Source: Limnomonas spitsbergensis
Taxonomy: Eukaryota > Chlorophyta > Chlorophyceae > Chlamydomonadales
Direction of reading: 5' to 3'
Length of the DNA: 64,000 nt
Assembly: GCA_037349105.1 (NCBI GenBank)
Contig: JAYJMM010000041.1
Coordinates: 1,116,001 to 1,180,000 of the forward strand
Under the pieces are notes generated by a model that saw only the letters and a program-made list of their open reading frames with translations, ran no database searches and was not told the DNA's origin. The first letter of the stretch is position 1, and every line of letters begins with the position of its first letter. Of this stretch, positions 49,701 through 62,463 are shown piece after piece. The translations under genes and the position numbers were made by a program.

Positions 49701-50026
49701 GGGTAAGGGTGGGGATTGGGAGGGAGGAGGCAGCTGACTGGTCCACAGCTGTTCTGGGGTAAGGGTGGAGGGTGGGAGGGAGGAGGCAGCTGACTGATAC
49801 ACAGCTGTTCTGGGGTAAGGGTGAGGGGTGGAAGGGAGGAGGCAGCTAACTGATCCACAGCTGTTCTGGGGTTAGGGTGAAGGGTGGGAGGGAGGAGGCA
49901 GCTGACTGGTGCACAGCTGTTCTGGGGTAAGGGTGAAGGGTGGGAGGGAGGAGGCAAGTTACTGATCCACAGCTGTTCTGGGGTAAGGGTGAGGGGTAGG
50001 AGGGAGGAGGCAGCTGACTGATCCAC
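46711..50026 (+). repeat. Tandem 1,736-bp (31-monomer) duplication
   Basis: The block at about 46711-48290 recurs at about 48447-50026 at an offset of exactly 1,736 = 31 x 56. Shared markers are CAGCTCACTG at about 46820 and 48556, GGGTATGAGG at about 46971 and 48707, and GGTGGAAGGG at about 48091 and 49827. Array A8 has only one copy. Confidence 0.9.
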
Positions 50027-51151
50027 AGCAGTTCTGGGGTAAGGGTGAGGGGTGGGAGGGAGGAGGCAGCTGACTGATCCACAGCTGTTATGGGGTAAGG
50101 GTGAAGGGTGGGAGGGAGGCTGCAGCTGACTGGTCCACAGATGTTCTGGGGTAAGGGTGAAGGGTGGGAGGGAGGAGGCAGCTCACTGATCCACAGCTGT
50201 TCTGGGGTAAGGGTGGGGATTGGGAGGGAGGAGGCAGCTGACTGGTCCACAGCTGTTCTGGGGTAAGGGTGGAGGGTGGGAGGGAGGAGGCAGCTGACTG
50301 ATCCACAGCTGTTCTGGGGTAAGGGTGAGGGGTGGGAGGGAGGAGGCAGCTGACTGGTCCACAGCTGTTCTGGGGTAAGGGTGAAGGGTGGGAGGGAGGA
50401 GGCAAGTTACTGATCCACAGCTGTTCTGGGGTAAGGGTGAGGGGTAGGAGGGAGGAGGCAGCTGACTGATCCACAGCTGTTCTGGGGTTAGGGTGAAGGG
50501 TGGGAGGGAGGAGGCAGCTGACTGGTCCACAGCTGTTCTGGGGTAAGGGTGAAGGGTGGGAGGGAGGGGGCAGCTGACTGGTCCACAGCTGTTCTGGGGT
50601 AAGGGTGAGGATTGGGAGGGAGGAGACAGCTGACTGGTCCACAGCTGTTCTGGGGTAAGGGTGGAGGGTGGGAGGGAGAAGGCAGCTGACTGATCCACAG
50701 CTGTTCTGGGGTAAGGGTGAGGGGTGGGAGGGAGGAGGCAGGCTACTGATCCACAGCTGTTCTGGGGTAAGGGTGGGGATTGGGAGGGAGGAGGCAGCTG
50801 ACTGGTCCACAGCTGTTCTGGGGTAAGGGTGGAGGGTGGGAGGGAGGAGGCAGCTGACTGATCCACAGCTGTTCTGGGGTAAGGGTGAGGGGTGGGAGGG
50901 AGGAGGCAGCTGACTGGTCCACAGCTGTTCTGGGGTAAGGGTGAAGGGTGGGAGGGAGGAGGCAGCTGACTGGTGCACAGGTGTTCTGGGGTAAGGGTGA
51001 AGGGTGGGAGGGAGGAGGCAAGTTACTGATCCACAGCTGTTCTGGGGTAAGGGTGAGGGGTAGGAGGGAGGAGGCAGCTGACTGATCCACAGCTGTTCTG
51101 GGGTAAGGGTGAGGGGTGGGAGGGAGGAGGCAGCTGACTGATCCACAGCTG

Positions 51152-51814
51152 TTATGGGGTAAGGGTGAAGGGTGGGAGGGAGGCTGCAGCTGACTGGTCC
51201 ACAGATGTTCTGGGGTAAGGGTGAAGGGTGGGAGGGAGGAGGCAGCTCACTGATCCACAGCTGTTCTGGGGTAAGGGTGGGGATTGGGAGGGAGGAGGCA
51301 GCTGACTGGTCCACAGCTGTTCTGGGTGGGAGGGAGGAGGCATGCTACTGATCCACAGCTGTTCTGGGGTAAGGGTGAGGGGTAGGAGGGAGGAGGCAGC
51401 TGACTGGTCCACAGCTGTTCTGGGGTAAGGGTGAGGGGTAGGAGGGAGGAGGCAGGTTACTGATCCACAGCTGTTCTGGGGTAAGGGTGAGGGGTGGGAG
51501 GGAGGAGGCAGCTGACTGGTCCACAGCTGTTCTGGGGTAAGGGTGAAGGGTGGGAGGGAGGAGGCAGCTGACTGGTCCACAGCTGTTCTGGGGTAAGGGT
51601 GAAGGGTGGGAGGGAGGAGGCAGGCTACTGATCCACAGCTGTTCTGGGGTAAGGGTGAGGGGTAGGAGGGAGGAGGCAGGTTACTGATCCACAGCTGTTC
51701 TGGGGTAAGGGTGAGGGGTAGGAGGGAGGATGCAGCTGACTGATCCACAGCTGTTCTGGGGTAAGGGTGAAGGGTGGGAGGGAGGAGGCAGCTCACTGAT
51801 CCACAGCTGTTCTG
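51152..51814 (+). repeat. Module M3 copy 6
   Basis: 663-bp spacer-proximal block matching the common form, with the 42-bp monomer followed by GGCATGCTAC. Confidence 0.9.
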
Positions 51815-52832
51815 AGATAAGGGGTAGGATGTGCAGCCTAGCACACGAGGGGGCAGGGTTCCAGAATATTCTTACGAGTTGTCCTGCCCAGTGGGCTGGA
51901 GGGTTTAGGACCCAGGGGTTGAGTGCAAGGCTGGAGGGTTTAGGACCTAGGGGTTGAGTGCAAGGCTGGAGGACTCAGGATACAGGGTTGGTGGAAAGGC
52001 TGGATGGCTCAGGACCTAGGAATTGAAAGGAAAGCTGGAGGGTTCAGGCAATGCAGGGTTTGCGAATTTTTCTAAGGATACTGTACTGCCATGTGGGCCT
52101 CATGTACATCTTAATACATGGATGGTACAAGGCAGGTACAGCAAGCAATGCCCAGGTTGACTCACAACTCCTACTCCTACAGATTTTATCTTTGGTATGG
52201 GTGCTTTGATTAAAGTGTGCAAGACACAATATACGAAAGCTACGAAGTGACGGATGCAAGGTGGTGTGGAGAAAGGCGATGTGTCTGGCCATGAACTGGG
52301 ACAGGTGATGGGGGGAGAGGGGATGTGTCTGGCCATGAGCTGGGACAGGTGATAGGGGGAGAGGGGATGTGTCTGGCCATGAGCTGGGACAGGTGATGGG
52401 GGCAGGGCATTGATGTGCATTTATTTGGTGCATTTATTTGGTGCTTACTGGCGGGAACGTGGACTTGAGCTTGCAAGATGATAGGCCTCTTGGTTGGAGA
52501 CTTGGGATGTTGGTTGATCTTCTGAAAATAGGGAAGAAAGGTACAGTAAGTAGGTGGAGAGCTGGCCAGATGTGGAGTGAAAGGATATGAAGCAGCTGAC
52601 CAACATGCCAAAAATGTAAATGGCCCTGGGCTGGCAGGTGCAGAGGTGAGGAGGGTAAGGGTGAGGGTTGGGAGGGAGGATGCAGCTGACTGATCCATAC
52701 CTGTTCTGGCTGGGACAGGTGGTGGGGGAAGAGGGGATGTGTCTGGCCATGAGCTGGTGCAGGTGGTGGGGGGAGAGGGGATGTGTCTGGCCATGGGCTG
52801 GGACAGGTGATGGGGGGAGAGGGGACGTGTCT
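51815..52832 (+). repeat. Inter-array spacer S7 (1,018 bp)
   Basis: Founder-type member of a distinct subfamily with S8 and S9: an extra T in GAATTTTTCTAAGG (near 52070), GATAGGGGGAG in place of GATGGGGGGAG (near 52354), and CCAACATGCC in place of CCAAAATGCC (near 52603). The extra T shifts the frame of the spacer's short open frames. Confidence 0.93.
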
Positions 52833-55800
52833 ACAGCTGTTCTGGGGTAAGGGTGAGGATTGGGAGGGAGGAGGCAGCTGACTGGTCCACAGCTGTTCTG
52901 GGGTAAGGGTGAAGGGTGGGAGGGAGAAGGCAGCTGACTGATCCACAGCTGTTCTGGGGTAAGGGTGAGGGGTAGGAGGGAGGAGGCAGCTGACTGATCC
53001 ACAGCTGTTCTGGGGTAAGGGTAAGGATTGGGAGGGAGGAGGCAGCTGACTGATCCACAGCTGTTCTGGGGTAAGGGTGGAGGGTGGGAGGGAGGAGGCA
53101 GCTGACTGATCCACAGCTGTTCTGGGGTAAGGGTGAAGGGTGGGAGGGAGGAGGCAGCTGACTGATCCACAGCTGTTCTGGGGTAAGGGTGAAGGGTGGG
53201 AGGGAGGAGGCAGCTCACTGATCCACAGCTGTTCTGGGGTAAGGGTGGGGATTGGGAGGGAGGAGGCAGCTGACTGGTCCACAGCTGTTCTGGGGTAAGG
53301 GTGGAGGGTGGGAGGGAGGAGGCAGCTGACTGATCCACAGCTGTTCTGGGGTAAGGGTGAGGGGTGGGAGGGAGGAGGCAGCTGACTGATCCACAGCTGT
53401 TCTGGGGTTAGGGTGAAGGGTGGGAGGGAGGAGGCAGCTGACTGGTGCACAGCTGTTCTGGGGTAAGGGTGAGGGGTGGGAGGGAGGAGGCAAGTTACTG
53501 ATCCACAGCTGTTCTGGGGTAAGGGTGAGGGGTAGGAGGGAGGAGGCAGCTGACTGATCCACAGCTGTTCTGGGGTAAGGGTGAGGGGTGGGAGGGAGGA
53601 GGCAGCTGACTGATCCACAGCTGTTCTGGGGTAAGGGTGAAGGGTGGGAGGGAGGCTGCAGCTGACTGGTCCACAGATGTTCTGGGGTAAGGGTGAAGGG
53701 TGGGAGGGAGGAGGCAGCTCACTGATCCACAGCTGTTCTGGGGTAAGGGTGGGGATTGGGAGGGAGGAGGCAGCTGACTGGTCCACAGCTGTTCTGGGGT
53801 AAGGGTGGAGGGTGGGAGGGAGGAGGCAGCTGACTGATCCACAGCTGTTCTGGGGTAAGGGTGAGGGGTGGGAGGGAGGAGGCAGCTGACTGGTCCACAG
53901 CTGTTCTGGGGTAAGGGTGAAGGGTGGGAGGGAGGAGGCAGCTGACTGGTGCACAGCTGTTCTGGGGTAAGGGTGAAGGGTGGGAGGGAGGAGGCAAGTT
54001 ACTGATCCACAGCTGTTCTGGGGTAAGGGTGAGGGGTAGGAGGGAGGATGCAGCTGACTGATCCACAGCTGTTCTGGGGTAAGGGTGAGGGGTGGGAGGG
54101 AGGAGGCAGCTGACTGATCCACAGCTGTTCTGGGGTAAGGGTGAAGGGTGGGAGGGAGGCTGCAGCTGACTGGTCCACAGATGTTCTGGGGTAAGGGTGA
54201 AGGGTGGGAGGGAGGAGGCAGCTCACTGATCCACAGCTGTTCTGGGGTAAGGGTGGGGATTGGGAGGGAGGAGGCAGCTGACTGGTCCACAGCTGTTCTG
54301 GGGTAAGGGTGGAGGGTGGGAGGGAGGAGGCAGCTCACTGATCCACAGCTGTTCTGGGGTAAGGGTGAGGGGTGGGAGGGAGGAGGCAGCTGACTGGTCC
54401 ACAGCTGTTCTGGGGTAAGGGTGAAGGGTGGGAGGGAGGAGGCAAGTTACTGATCCACAGCTGTTCTGGGGTAAGGGTGAGGGGTATGAGGGAGGAGGCA
54501 GCTGACTGATCAACAGCTGTTCTGGGGTTAGGGTGAAGGGTGGGAGGGAGGAGGCAGCTGACTGGTCCACAGCTGTTCTGGGGTAAGGGTGAAGGGTGGG
54601 AGGGAGGGGGCAGCTGACTGGTCCACAGCTGTTCTGGGGTAAGGGTGAGGATTGGGAGGGAGGAGACAGCTGACTGGTCCACAGCTGTTCTGGGGTAAGG
54701 GTGGAGGGTGGGAGGGAGAAGGCAGTTGACTGATCCACAGCTGTTCTGGGGTAAGGGTGAGGGGTAGGAGGGAGGAGGCAGCTGACTGATCCACAGCTGT
54801 TATGGGGTAAGGGTAAGGATTGGGAGGGAGGAGGCAGCTGACTGATCCACAGCTGTTCTGGGGTAAGGGTGGAGGGTGGGAGGGAGGAGGCAGCTGACTG
54901 ATCCACAGCTGTTCTGGGGTAAGGGTGAAGGGTGGGAGGGAGGAGGCAGCTGACTGATCCACAGCTGTTCTGGGGTAAGGGTGAAGGGAGGGAGGGAGGA
55001 GGCAGCTGACTGGTCCAAAGCTGTTCTGGGGTTAGGGTGAAGGGTGGGAGGGAGGAGGCAGCTGACTGGTCCACAGCTGTTCTGGGGTAAGGGTGAAGGG
55101 TGGGAGGGAGGGGGCAGCTGACTGGTCCACAGCTGTTCTGGGGTAAGGGTGAGGATTGGGAGGGAGGAGGCAGCTGACTGGTCCACAGCTGTTCTGGGGT
55201 AAGGGTGGAGGGTGGGAGGGAGGAGGCAGGCTACTGATCCACAGCTGTTATGGGGTAAGGGTGAGGGGTAGGAGGGAGGAGGCAGGTTACTGATCCACAG
55301 CTGTTCTGGGGTAAGGGTGAGGGGTAGGAGGGAGGATGCAGCTGACTGATCCACAGCTGTTCTGGGGTAAGGGTGAAGGGTGGGAGGGAGGAGGCAGGCT
55401 ACTGATCCACAGCTGTTCTGGGGTAAGGGTGAGGGGTACGAGGGAGGAGGCAGGTTACTGATCCACAGCTGTTCTGGGGTAAGGGTGGGGATTGGGAGGG
55501 AGGAGGCAGCTGACTGGTCCACAGCTGTTCTGGGGTAAGGGTGGAGGGTGGGAGGGAGGAGGCAGCTGACTGATCCACAGCTGTTCTGGGGTAAGGGTGA
55601 GGGGTGGAAGGGAGGAGGCAGCTAACTGATCCACAGCTGTTCTGGGGTTAGGGTGAAGGGTGGGAGGGAGGAGGCAGCTGACTGGTGCACAGCTGTTCTG
55701 GGGTAAGGGTGAAGGGTGGGAGGGAGGAGGCAAGTTACTGATCCACAGCTGTTCTGGGGTAAGGGTGAGGGGTAGGAGGGAGGAGGCAGCTGACTGATCC

Positions 55801-57590
55801 ACAGCTGTTCTGGGGTAAGGGTGAGGGGTGGGAGGGAGGAGGCAGCTGACTGATCCACAGCTGTTATGGGGTAAGGGTGAAGGGTGGGAGGGAGGCTGCA
55901 GCTGACTGGTCCACAGATGTTCTGGGGTAAGGGTGAAGGGTGGGAGGGAGGAGGCAGCTCACTGATCCACAGCTGTTCTGGGGTAAGGGTGGGGATTGGG
56001 AGGGAGGAGGCAGCTGACTGGTCCACAGCTGTTCTGGGGTAAGGGTGGAGGGTGGGAGGGAGGAGGCAGCTGACTGATCCACAGCTGTTCTGGGGTAAGG
56101 GTGAGGGGTGGGAGGGAGGAGGCAGCTGACTGGTCCACAGCTGTTCTGGGGTAAGGGTGAAGGGTGGGAGGGAGGAGGCAAGTTACTGATCCACAGCTGT
56201 TCTGGGGTAAGGGTGAGGGGTAGGAGGGAGGAGGCAGCTGACTGATCCACAGCTGTTCTGGGGTTAGGGTGAAGGGTGGGAGGGAGGAGGCAGCTGACTG
56301 GTCCACAGCTGTTCTGGGGTAAGGGTGAAGGGTGGGAGGGAGGGGGCAGCTGACTGGTCCACAGCTGTTCTGGGGTAAGGGTGAGGATTGGGAGGGAGGA
56401 GACAGCTGACTGGTCCACAGCTGTTCTGGGGTAAGGGTGGAGGGTGGGAGGGAGAAGGCAGCTGACTGATCCACAGCTGTTCTGGGGTAAGGGTGAGGGG
56501 TGGGAGGGAGGAGGCAGGCTACTGATCCACAGCTGTTCTGGGGTAAGGGTGGGGATTGGGAGGGAGGAGGCAGCTGACTGGTCCACAGCTGTTCTGGGGT
56601 AAGGGTGGAGGGTGGGAGGGAGGAGGCAGCTGACTGATCCACAGCTGTTCTGGGGTAAGGGTGAGGGGTGGGAGGGAGGAGGCAGCTGACTGGTCCACAG
56701 CTGTTCTGGGGTAAGGGTGAAGGGTGGGAGGGAGGAGGCAGCTGACTGGTGCACAGGTGTTCTGGGGTAAGGGTGAAGGGTGGGAGGGAGGAGGCAAGTT
56801 ACTGATCCACAGCTGTTCTGGGGTAAGGGTGAGGGGTAGGAGGGAGGAGGCAGCTGACTGATCCACAGCTGTTCTGGGGTAAGGGTGAGGGGTGGGAGGG
56901 AGGAGGCAGCTGACTGATCCACAGCTGTTATGGGGTAAGGGTGAAGGGTGGGAGGGAGGCTGCAGCTGACTGGTCCACAGATGTTCTGGGGTAAGGGTGA
57001 AGGGTGGGAGGGAGGAGGCAGCTCACTGATCCACAGCTGTTCTGGGGTAAGGGTGGGGATTGGGAGGGAGGAGGCAGCTGACTGGTCCACAGCTGTTCTG
57101 GGTGGGAGGGAGGAGGCATGCTACTGATCCACAGCTGTTCTGGGGTAAGGGTGAGGGGTAGGAGGGAGGAGGCAGCTGACTGGTCCACATCTGTTCTGGG
57201 GTAAGGGTGAGGGGTAGGAGGGAGGAGGCAGGTTACTGATCCACAGCTGTTCTGGGGTAAGGGTGAGGGGTGGGAGGGAGGAGGCAGCTGACTGGTCCAC
57301 AGCTGTTCTGGGGTAAGGGTGAAGGGTGGGAGGGAGGAGGCAGCTGACTGGTCCACAGCTGTTCTGGGGTAAGGGTGAAGGGTGGGAGGGAGGAGGCAGG
57401 CTACTGATCCACAGCTGTTCTGGGGTAAGGGTGAGGGGTAGGAGGGAGGAGGCAGGTTACTGATCCACAGCTGTTCTGGGGTAAGGGTGAGGGGTAGGAG
57501 GGAGGATGCAGCTGACTGATCCACAGCTGTTCTGGGGTAAGGGTGAAGGGTGGGAGGGAGGAGGCAGCTCACTGATCCACAGCTGTTCTG
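52833..57590 (+). repeat. 56-bp satellite array A8 (about 85 monomers)
   Basis: The length equals 84 x 56 + 42 + 12. From about 54.2 kb it copies A7 from about 48.4 kb at an offset of 5,776 bp, with very few differences. Its - strand holds the longest stop-free stretch of the window (52434-54338, reaching back into S7). Confidence 0.96.
56928..57590 (+). repeat. Module M3 copy 7
   Basis: 663-bp spacer-proximal block, a copy of 51152-51814 at an offset of 5,776 bp, with one CATCTG change near 57188. Confidence 0.9.
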
Positions 57591-58608
57591 AGATAAGGGG
57601 TAGGATGTGCAGCCTAGCACACGAGGGGGCAGGGTTCCAGAATATTCTTACGAGTTGTCCTGCCCAGTGGGCTGGAGGGTTTAGGACCCAGGGGTTGAGT
57701 GCAAGGCTGGAGGGTTTAGGACCTAGGGGTTGAGTGCAAGGCTGGAGGACTCAGGATACAGGGTTGGTGGAAAGGCTGGATGGCTCAGGACCTAGGAATT
57801 GAAAGGAAAGCTGGAGGGTTCAGGCAATGCAGGGTTTGCGAATTTTTCTAAGGATACTGTACTGCCATGTGGGCCTCATGTACATCTTAATACATGGATG
57901 GTACAAGGCAGGTACAGCAAGCAATGCCCAGGTTGACTCACAACTCCTACTCCTACAGATTTTATCTTTGGTATGGGTGCTTTGATTAAAGTGTGCAAGA
58001 CACAATATACGAAAGCTACGAAGTGACGGATGCAAGGTGGTGTGGAGAAAGGCGATGTGTCTGGCCATGAACTGGGACAGGTGATGGGGGGAGAGGGGAT
58101 GTGTCTGGCCATGAGCTGGGACAGGTGATAGGGGGAGAGGGGATGTGTCTGGCCATGAGCTGGGACAGGTGATGGGGGCAGGGCATTGATGTGCATTTAT
58201 TTGGTGCATTTATTTGGTGCTTACTGGCGGGAACGTGGACTTGAGCTTGCAAGATGATAGGCCTCTTGGTTGGAGACTTGGGATGTTGGTTGATCTTCTG
58301 AAAATAGGGAAGAAAGGTACAGTAAGTAGGTGGAGAGCTGGCCAGATGTGGAGTGAAAGGATATGAAGCAGCTGACCAACATGCCAAAAATGTAAATGGC
58401 CCTGGGCTGGCAGGTGCAGAGGTGAGGAGGGTAAGGGTGAGGGTTGGGAGGGAGGATGCAGCTGACTGATCCATACCTGTTCTGGCTGGGACAGGTGGTG
58501 GGGGAAGAGGGGATGTGTCTGGCCATGAGCTGGTGCAGGTGGTGGGGGGAGAGGGGATGTGTCTGGCCATGGGCTGGGACAGGTGATGGGGGGAGAGGGG
58601 ACGTGTCT
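57591..58608 (+). repeat. Inter-array spacer S8 (1,018 bp)
   Basis: S7-type spacer with all three subfamily markers. I see no private difference from S7 by eye. Confidence 0.93.
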
Positions 58609-60670
58609 ACAGCTGTTCTGGGGTAAGGGTGAGGATTGGGAGGGAGGAGGCAGCTGACTGGTCCACAGCTGTTCTGGGGTAAGGGTGAAGGGTGGGAGGG
58701 AGAAGGCAGCTGACTGATCCACAGCTGTTCTGGGGTAAGGGTGAGGGGTAGGAGGGAGGAGGCAGCTGACTGATCCACAGCTGTTCTGGGGTAAGGGTAA
58801 GGATTGGGAGGGAGGAGGCAGCTGACTGATCCACAGCTGTTCTGGGGTAAGGGTGGAGGGTGGGAGGGAGGAGGCAGCTGACTGATCCACAGCTGTTCTG
58901 GGGTAAGGGTGAAGGGTGGGAGGGAGGAGGCAGCTGACTGATCCACAGCTGTTCTGGGGTAAGGGTGAAGGGTGGGAGGGAGGAGGCAGCTCACTGATCC
59001 ACAGCTGTTCTGGGGTAAGGGTGGGGATTGGGAGGGAGGAGGCAGCTGACTGGTCCACAGCTGTTCTGGGGTAAGGGTGGAGGGTGGGAGGGAGGAGGCA
59101 GCTGACTGATCCACAGCTGTTCTGGGGTAAGGGTGAGGGGTGGGAGGGAGGAGGCAGCTGACTGATCCACAGCTGTTCTGGGGTTAGGGTGAAGGGTGGG
59201 AGGGAGGAGGCAGCTGACTGGTGCACAGCTGTTCTGGGGTAAGGGTGAAGGGTGGGAGGGAGGAGGCAAGTTACTGATCCACAGCTGTTCTGGGGTAAGG
59301 GTGAGGGGTAGGAGGGAGGAGGCAGCTGACTGATCCACAGCTGTTCTGGGGTAAGGGTGAGGGGTGGGAGGGAGGAGGCAGCTGACTGATCCACAGCTGT
59401 TCTGGGGTAAGGGTGAAGGGTGGGAGGGAGGCTGCAGCTGACTGGTCCACAGATGTTCTGGGGTAAGGGTGAAGGGTGGGAGGGAGGAGGCAGCTCACTG
59501 ATCCACAGCTGTTCTGGGGTAAGGGTGGGGATTGGGAGGGAGGAGGCAGCTGACTGGTCCACAGCTGTTCTGGGGTAAGGGTGGAGGGTGGGAGGGAGGA
59601 GGCAGCTGACTGATCCACAGCTGTTCTGGGGTAAGGGTGAGGGGTGGGAGGGAGGAGGCAGCTGACTGGTCCACAGCTGTTCTGGGGTAAGGGTGAAGGG
59701 TGGGAGGGAGGAGGCAAGTTACTGATCCACAGCTGTTCTGGGGTAAGGGTGAGGGGTAGGAGGGAGGAGGCAGCTGACTGATCAACAGCTGTTCTGGGGT
59801 TAGGGTGAAGGGTGGGAGGGAGGAGGCAGCTGACTGGTCCACAGCTGTTCTGGGGTAAGGGTGAAGGGTGGGAGGGAGGGGGCAGCTGACTGGTCCACAG
59901 CTGTTCTGGGGTAAGGGTGAGGATTGGGAGGGAGGAGACAGCTGACTGGTCCACAGCTGTTCTGGGGTAAGGGTGGAGGGTGGGAGGGAGAAGGCAGTTG
60001 ACTGATCCACAGCTGTTCTGGGGTAAGGGTGAGGGGTAGGAGGGAGGAGGCAGCTGACTGATCCACAGCTGTTATGGGGTAAGGGTAAGGATTGGGAGGG
60101 AGGAGGCAGCTGACTGATCCACAGCTGTTCTGGGGTAAGGGTGGAGGGTGAGAGGGAGGAGGCAGCTGACTGATCCACAGCTGTTCTGGGGTAAGGGTGA
60201 AGGGTGGGAGGGAGGAGGCAGCTGACTGATCCACAGCTGTTCTGGGGTAAGGGTGAAGGGTGGGAGGGAGGAGGCAGCTGACTGGTCCAAAGCTGTTCTG
60301 GGGTTAGGGTGAAGGGTGGGAGGGAGGAGGCAGCTGACTGGTCCACAGCTGTTCTGGGGTAAGGGTGAAGGGTGGGAGGGAGGGGGCAGCTGACTGGTCC
60401 ACAGCTGTTCTGGGGTAAGGGTGAGGATTGGGAGGGAGGAGGCAGCTGACTGGTCCACAGCTGTTCTGGGGTAAGGGTGGAGGGTGGGAGGGAGGAGGCA
60501 GGCTACTGATCCACAGCTGTTCTGGGGTAAGGGTGAGGGGTAGGAGGGAGGAGGCAGGTTACTGATCCACAGCTGTTCTGGGGTAAGGGTGAGGGGTAGG
60601 AGGGAGGATGCAGCTGACTGATCCACAGCTGTTCTGGGGTAAGGGTGAAGGGTGGGAGGGAGGAGGCAGG

Positions 60671-61283
60671 CTACTGATCCACAGCTGTTCTGGGGTAAGG
60701 GTGAGGGGTACGAGGGAGGAGGCAGGTTACTGATCCACAGCTGTTATGGGGTAAGGGTGAGGATTGGGAGGGAGGAGGCAGCTGACTGGTCCACAGCTGT
60801 TCTGGGGTAAGGGTGGAGGGTGGGAGGGAGGAGGCAGCTGACTGGTCCACAGATGTTCTGGGGTAAGGGTGAAGGGTGGGAGGGAGGAGGCAGCTCACTG
60901 ATCCACAGCAGTTCTGGGGTAAGGGTGAGGATTGGGAGGGAGGAGGCAGCTGACTGGTCCACAGCTGTTCTGGGTGGGAGGGAGGAGGCAGGCTACTGAT
61001 CCACAACTGTTCTGGGGTAAGGGTGAGGGGTAGGAGGGAGGAGGCAGCTGACTGGTCCACAGCTGTTCTGGGTTAAGGGTGAGGGGTAGGAGGGAGGAGG
61101 CAGGTTACTGATCCACAGCTGTTCTGGGGTAATGGTAAGGGTGGGAGGGAGGAGGCAGCTCACTGATCCACAGCTGTTCTGGGGTAAGGGTGAGGATTGG
61201 GAGGGAGGAGGCAGCTGACTGGTCCACAGCTGTTCTGGGGTAAGGGTGGAGGGTGGGAGGGAGGAGGCAGCTGACTGATCCAC
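60671..61283 (+). repeat. Module M2 copy 8
   Basis: Same ordered variants, CAGCTG subtype, with the 42-bp and 55-bp monomers. It is the only M2 copy associated with the S7-type spacers. Confidence 0.9.
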
Positions 61284-62463
61284 GGCTGTTCTGGGGTAAG
61301 GGTGAGGGGTGGGAGGGAGGAGGCAGCTGACTGATCCACAGCTGTTCTGGGGTTAGGGTGAAGGGTGGGAGGGAGGTGGCAGCTGACTCGTGCACAGCTG
61401 TTCTGGGGTAAGGGTGAAGGGTGGGAGGGAGGAGGCAAGTTACTGATCCACAGCTGTTCTGGGGTAAGGGTGAGGGGTAGGAGGGAGGAGGCAGCTGACT
61501 GATCCACAGCTGTTCTGGGGTAAGGGTGAGGGGTGGGAGGGAGGAGGCAGCTGACTGATCCGCAGCTGTTCTGGGGTAAGGGTGAAGGGTGGGAGGGAGG
61601 CTGCAGCTGACTGATCCACAGCTGTTCTGGGGTAAGGGTGAGGGGTGGGAGGGAGGAGGCAGCTCACTGATCCACAGCTGTTCTGGGGTAAGGGTGGGGA
61701 TTGGGAGGGAGGAGGCAGCTGACTGGTCCACAGCTGTTGTGGGGTAAGGGTGGAGGGTGGGAGGGAGGAGGCAGCTGACTGATCCACAGCTGTTCTGGGG
61801 TAAGGGTGAGGGGTGGGAGGGAGGAGGCAGCTAACTGATCCACAGCTGTTCTGGGGTTAGGGTGAAGGGTGGGAGGGAGGAGGCAGCTGACTGGTGCACA
61901 GCTGTTCTGGGGTAAGGGTGAAGGGTGGGAGGGAGGAGGCAAGTTACTGATCCACAGCTGTTCTGGGGTAAGGGTGAGGGGTAGGAGGGAGGAGGCAGCT
62001 GACTGGTCCACAGCTGTTCTGGGGTAAGGGTGAGGGGTGGGAGGGAGGAGGCAGCTGACTGATCCACAGCTGTTCTGGGGTAAGGGTGAAGGGTGGGAGG
62101 GAGGCTGCAGCTGACTGGTCCACAGATGTTCTGGGGTAAGGGTGAAGGGTGGGAGGGAGGAGGCAGCTGACTGATCCACAGCTGTTCTGGGGTAAGGGTG
62201 AGGGGTGGGAGGGAGGAGGCAGCTGACTGGTCACAGCTGTTCTGGGGTAAGGGTGAAGGGTGGGAGGGAGGAGGCAAGTTACTGATCCACAGCTGTTCTG
62301 GGGTAAGGGTGAGGGGTAGGAGGGAGGAGGCAGCTGACTGATCAACAGCTGTTCTGGGGTTAGGGTGAGGGGTAGGAGGGAGGAGGCAGCTGACTGATCC
62401 ACAGCTGTTCTGGGGTAAGGGTGAGGGGTGGGAGGGAGGAGGCAGCTGACTGATCCACAGCTG

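Larger units (their letters stand above)
45825..51814 (+). repeat. 56-bp satellite array A7 (about 107 monomers)
   Basis: The length equals 106 x 56 + 42 + 12. It contains a 31-monomer tandem duplication (see next entry) and no M2 module. Private variants include GGGAGGGAGGGAGG monomers near 47473 and 49210, which reappear in A8 near 54986. Confidence 0.96.
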
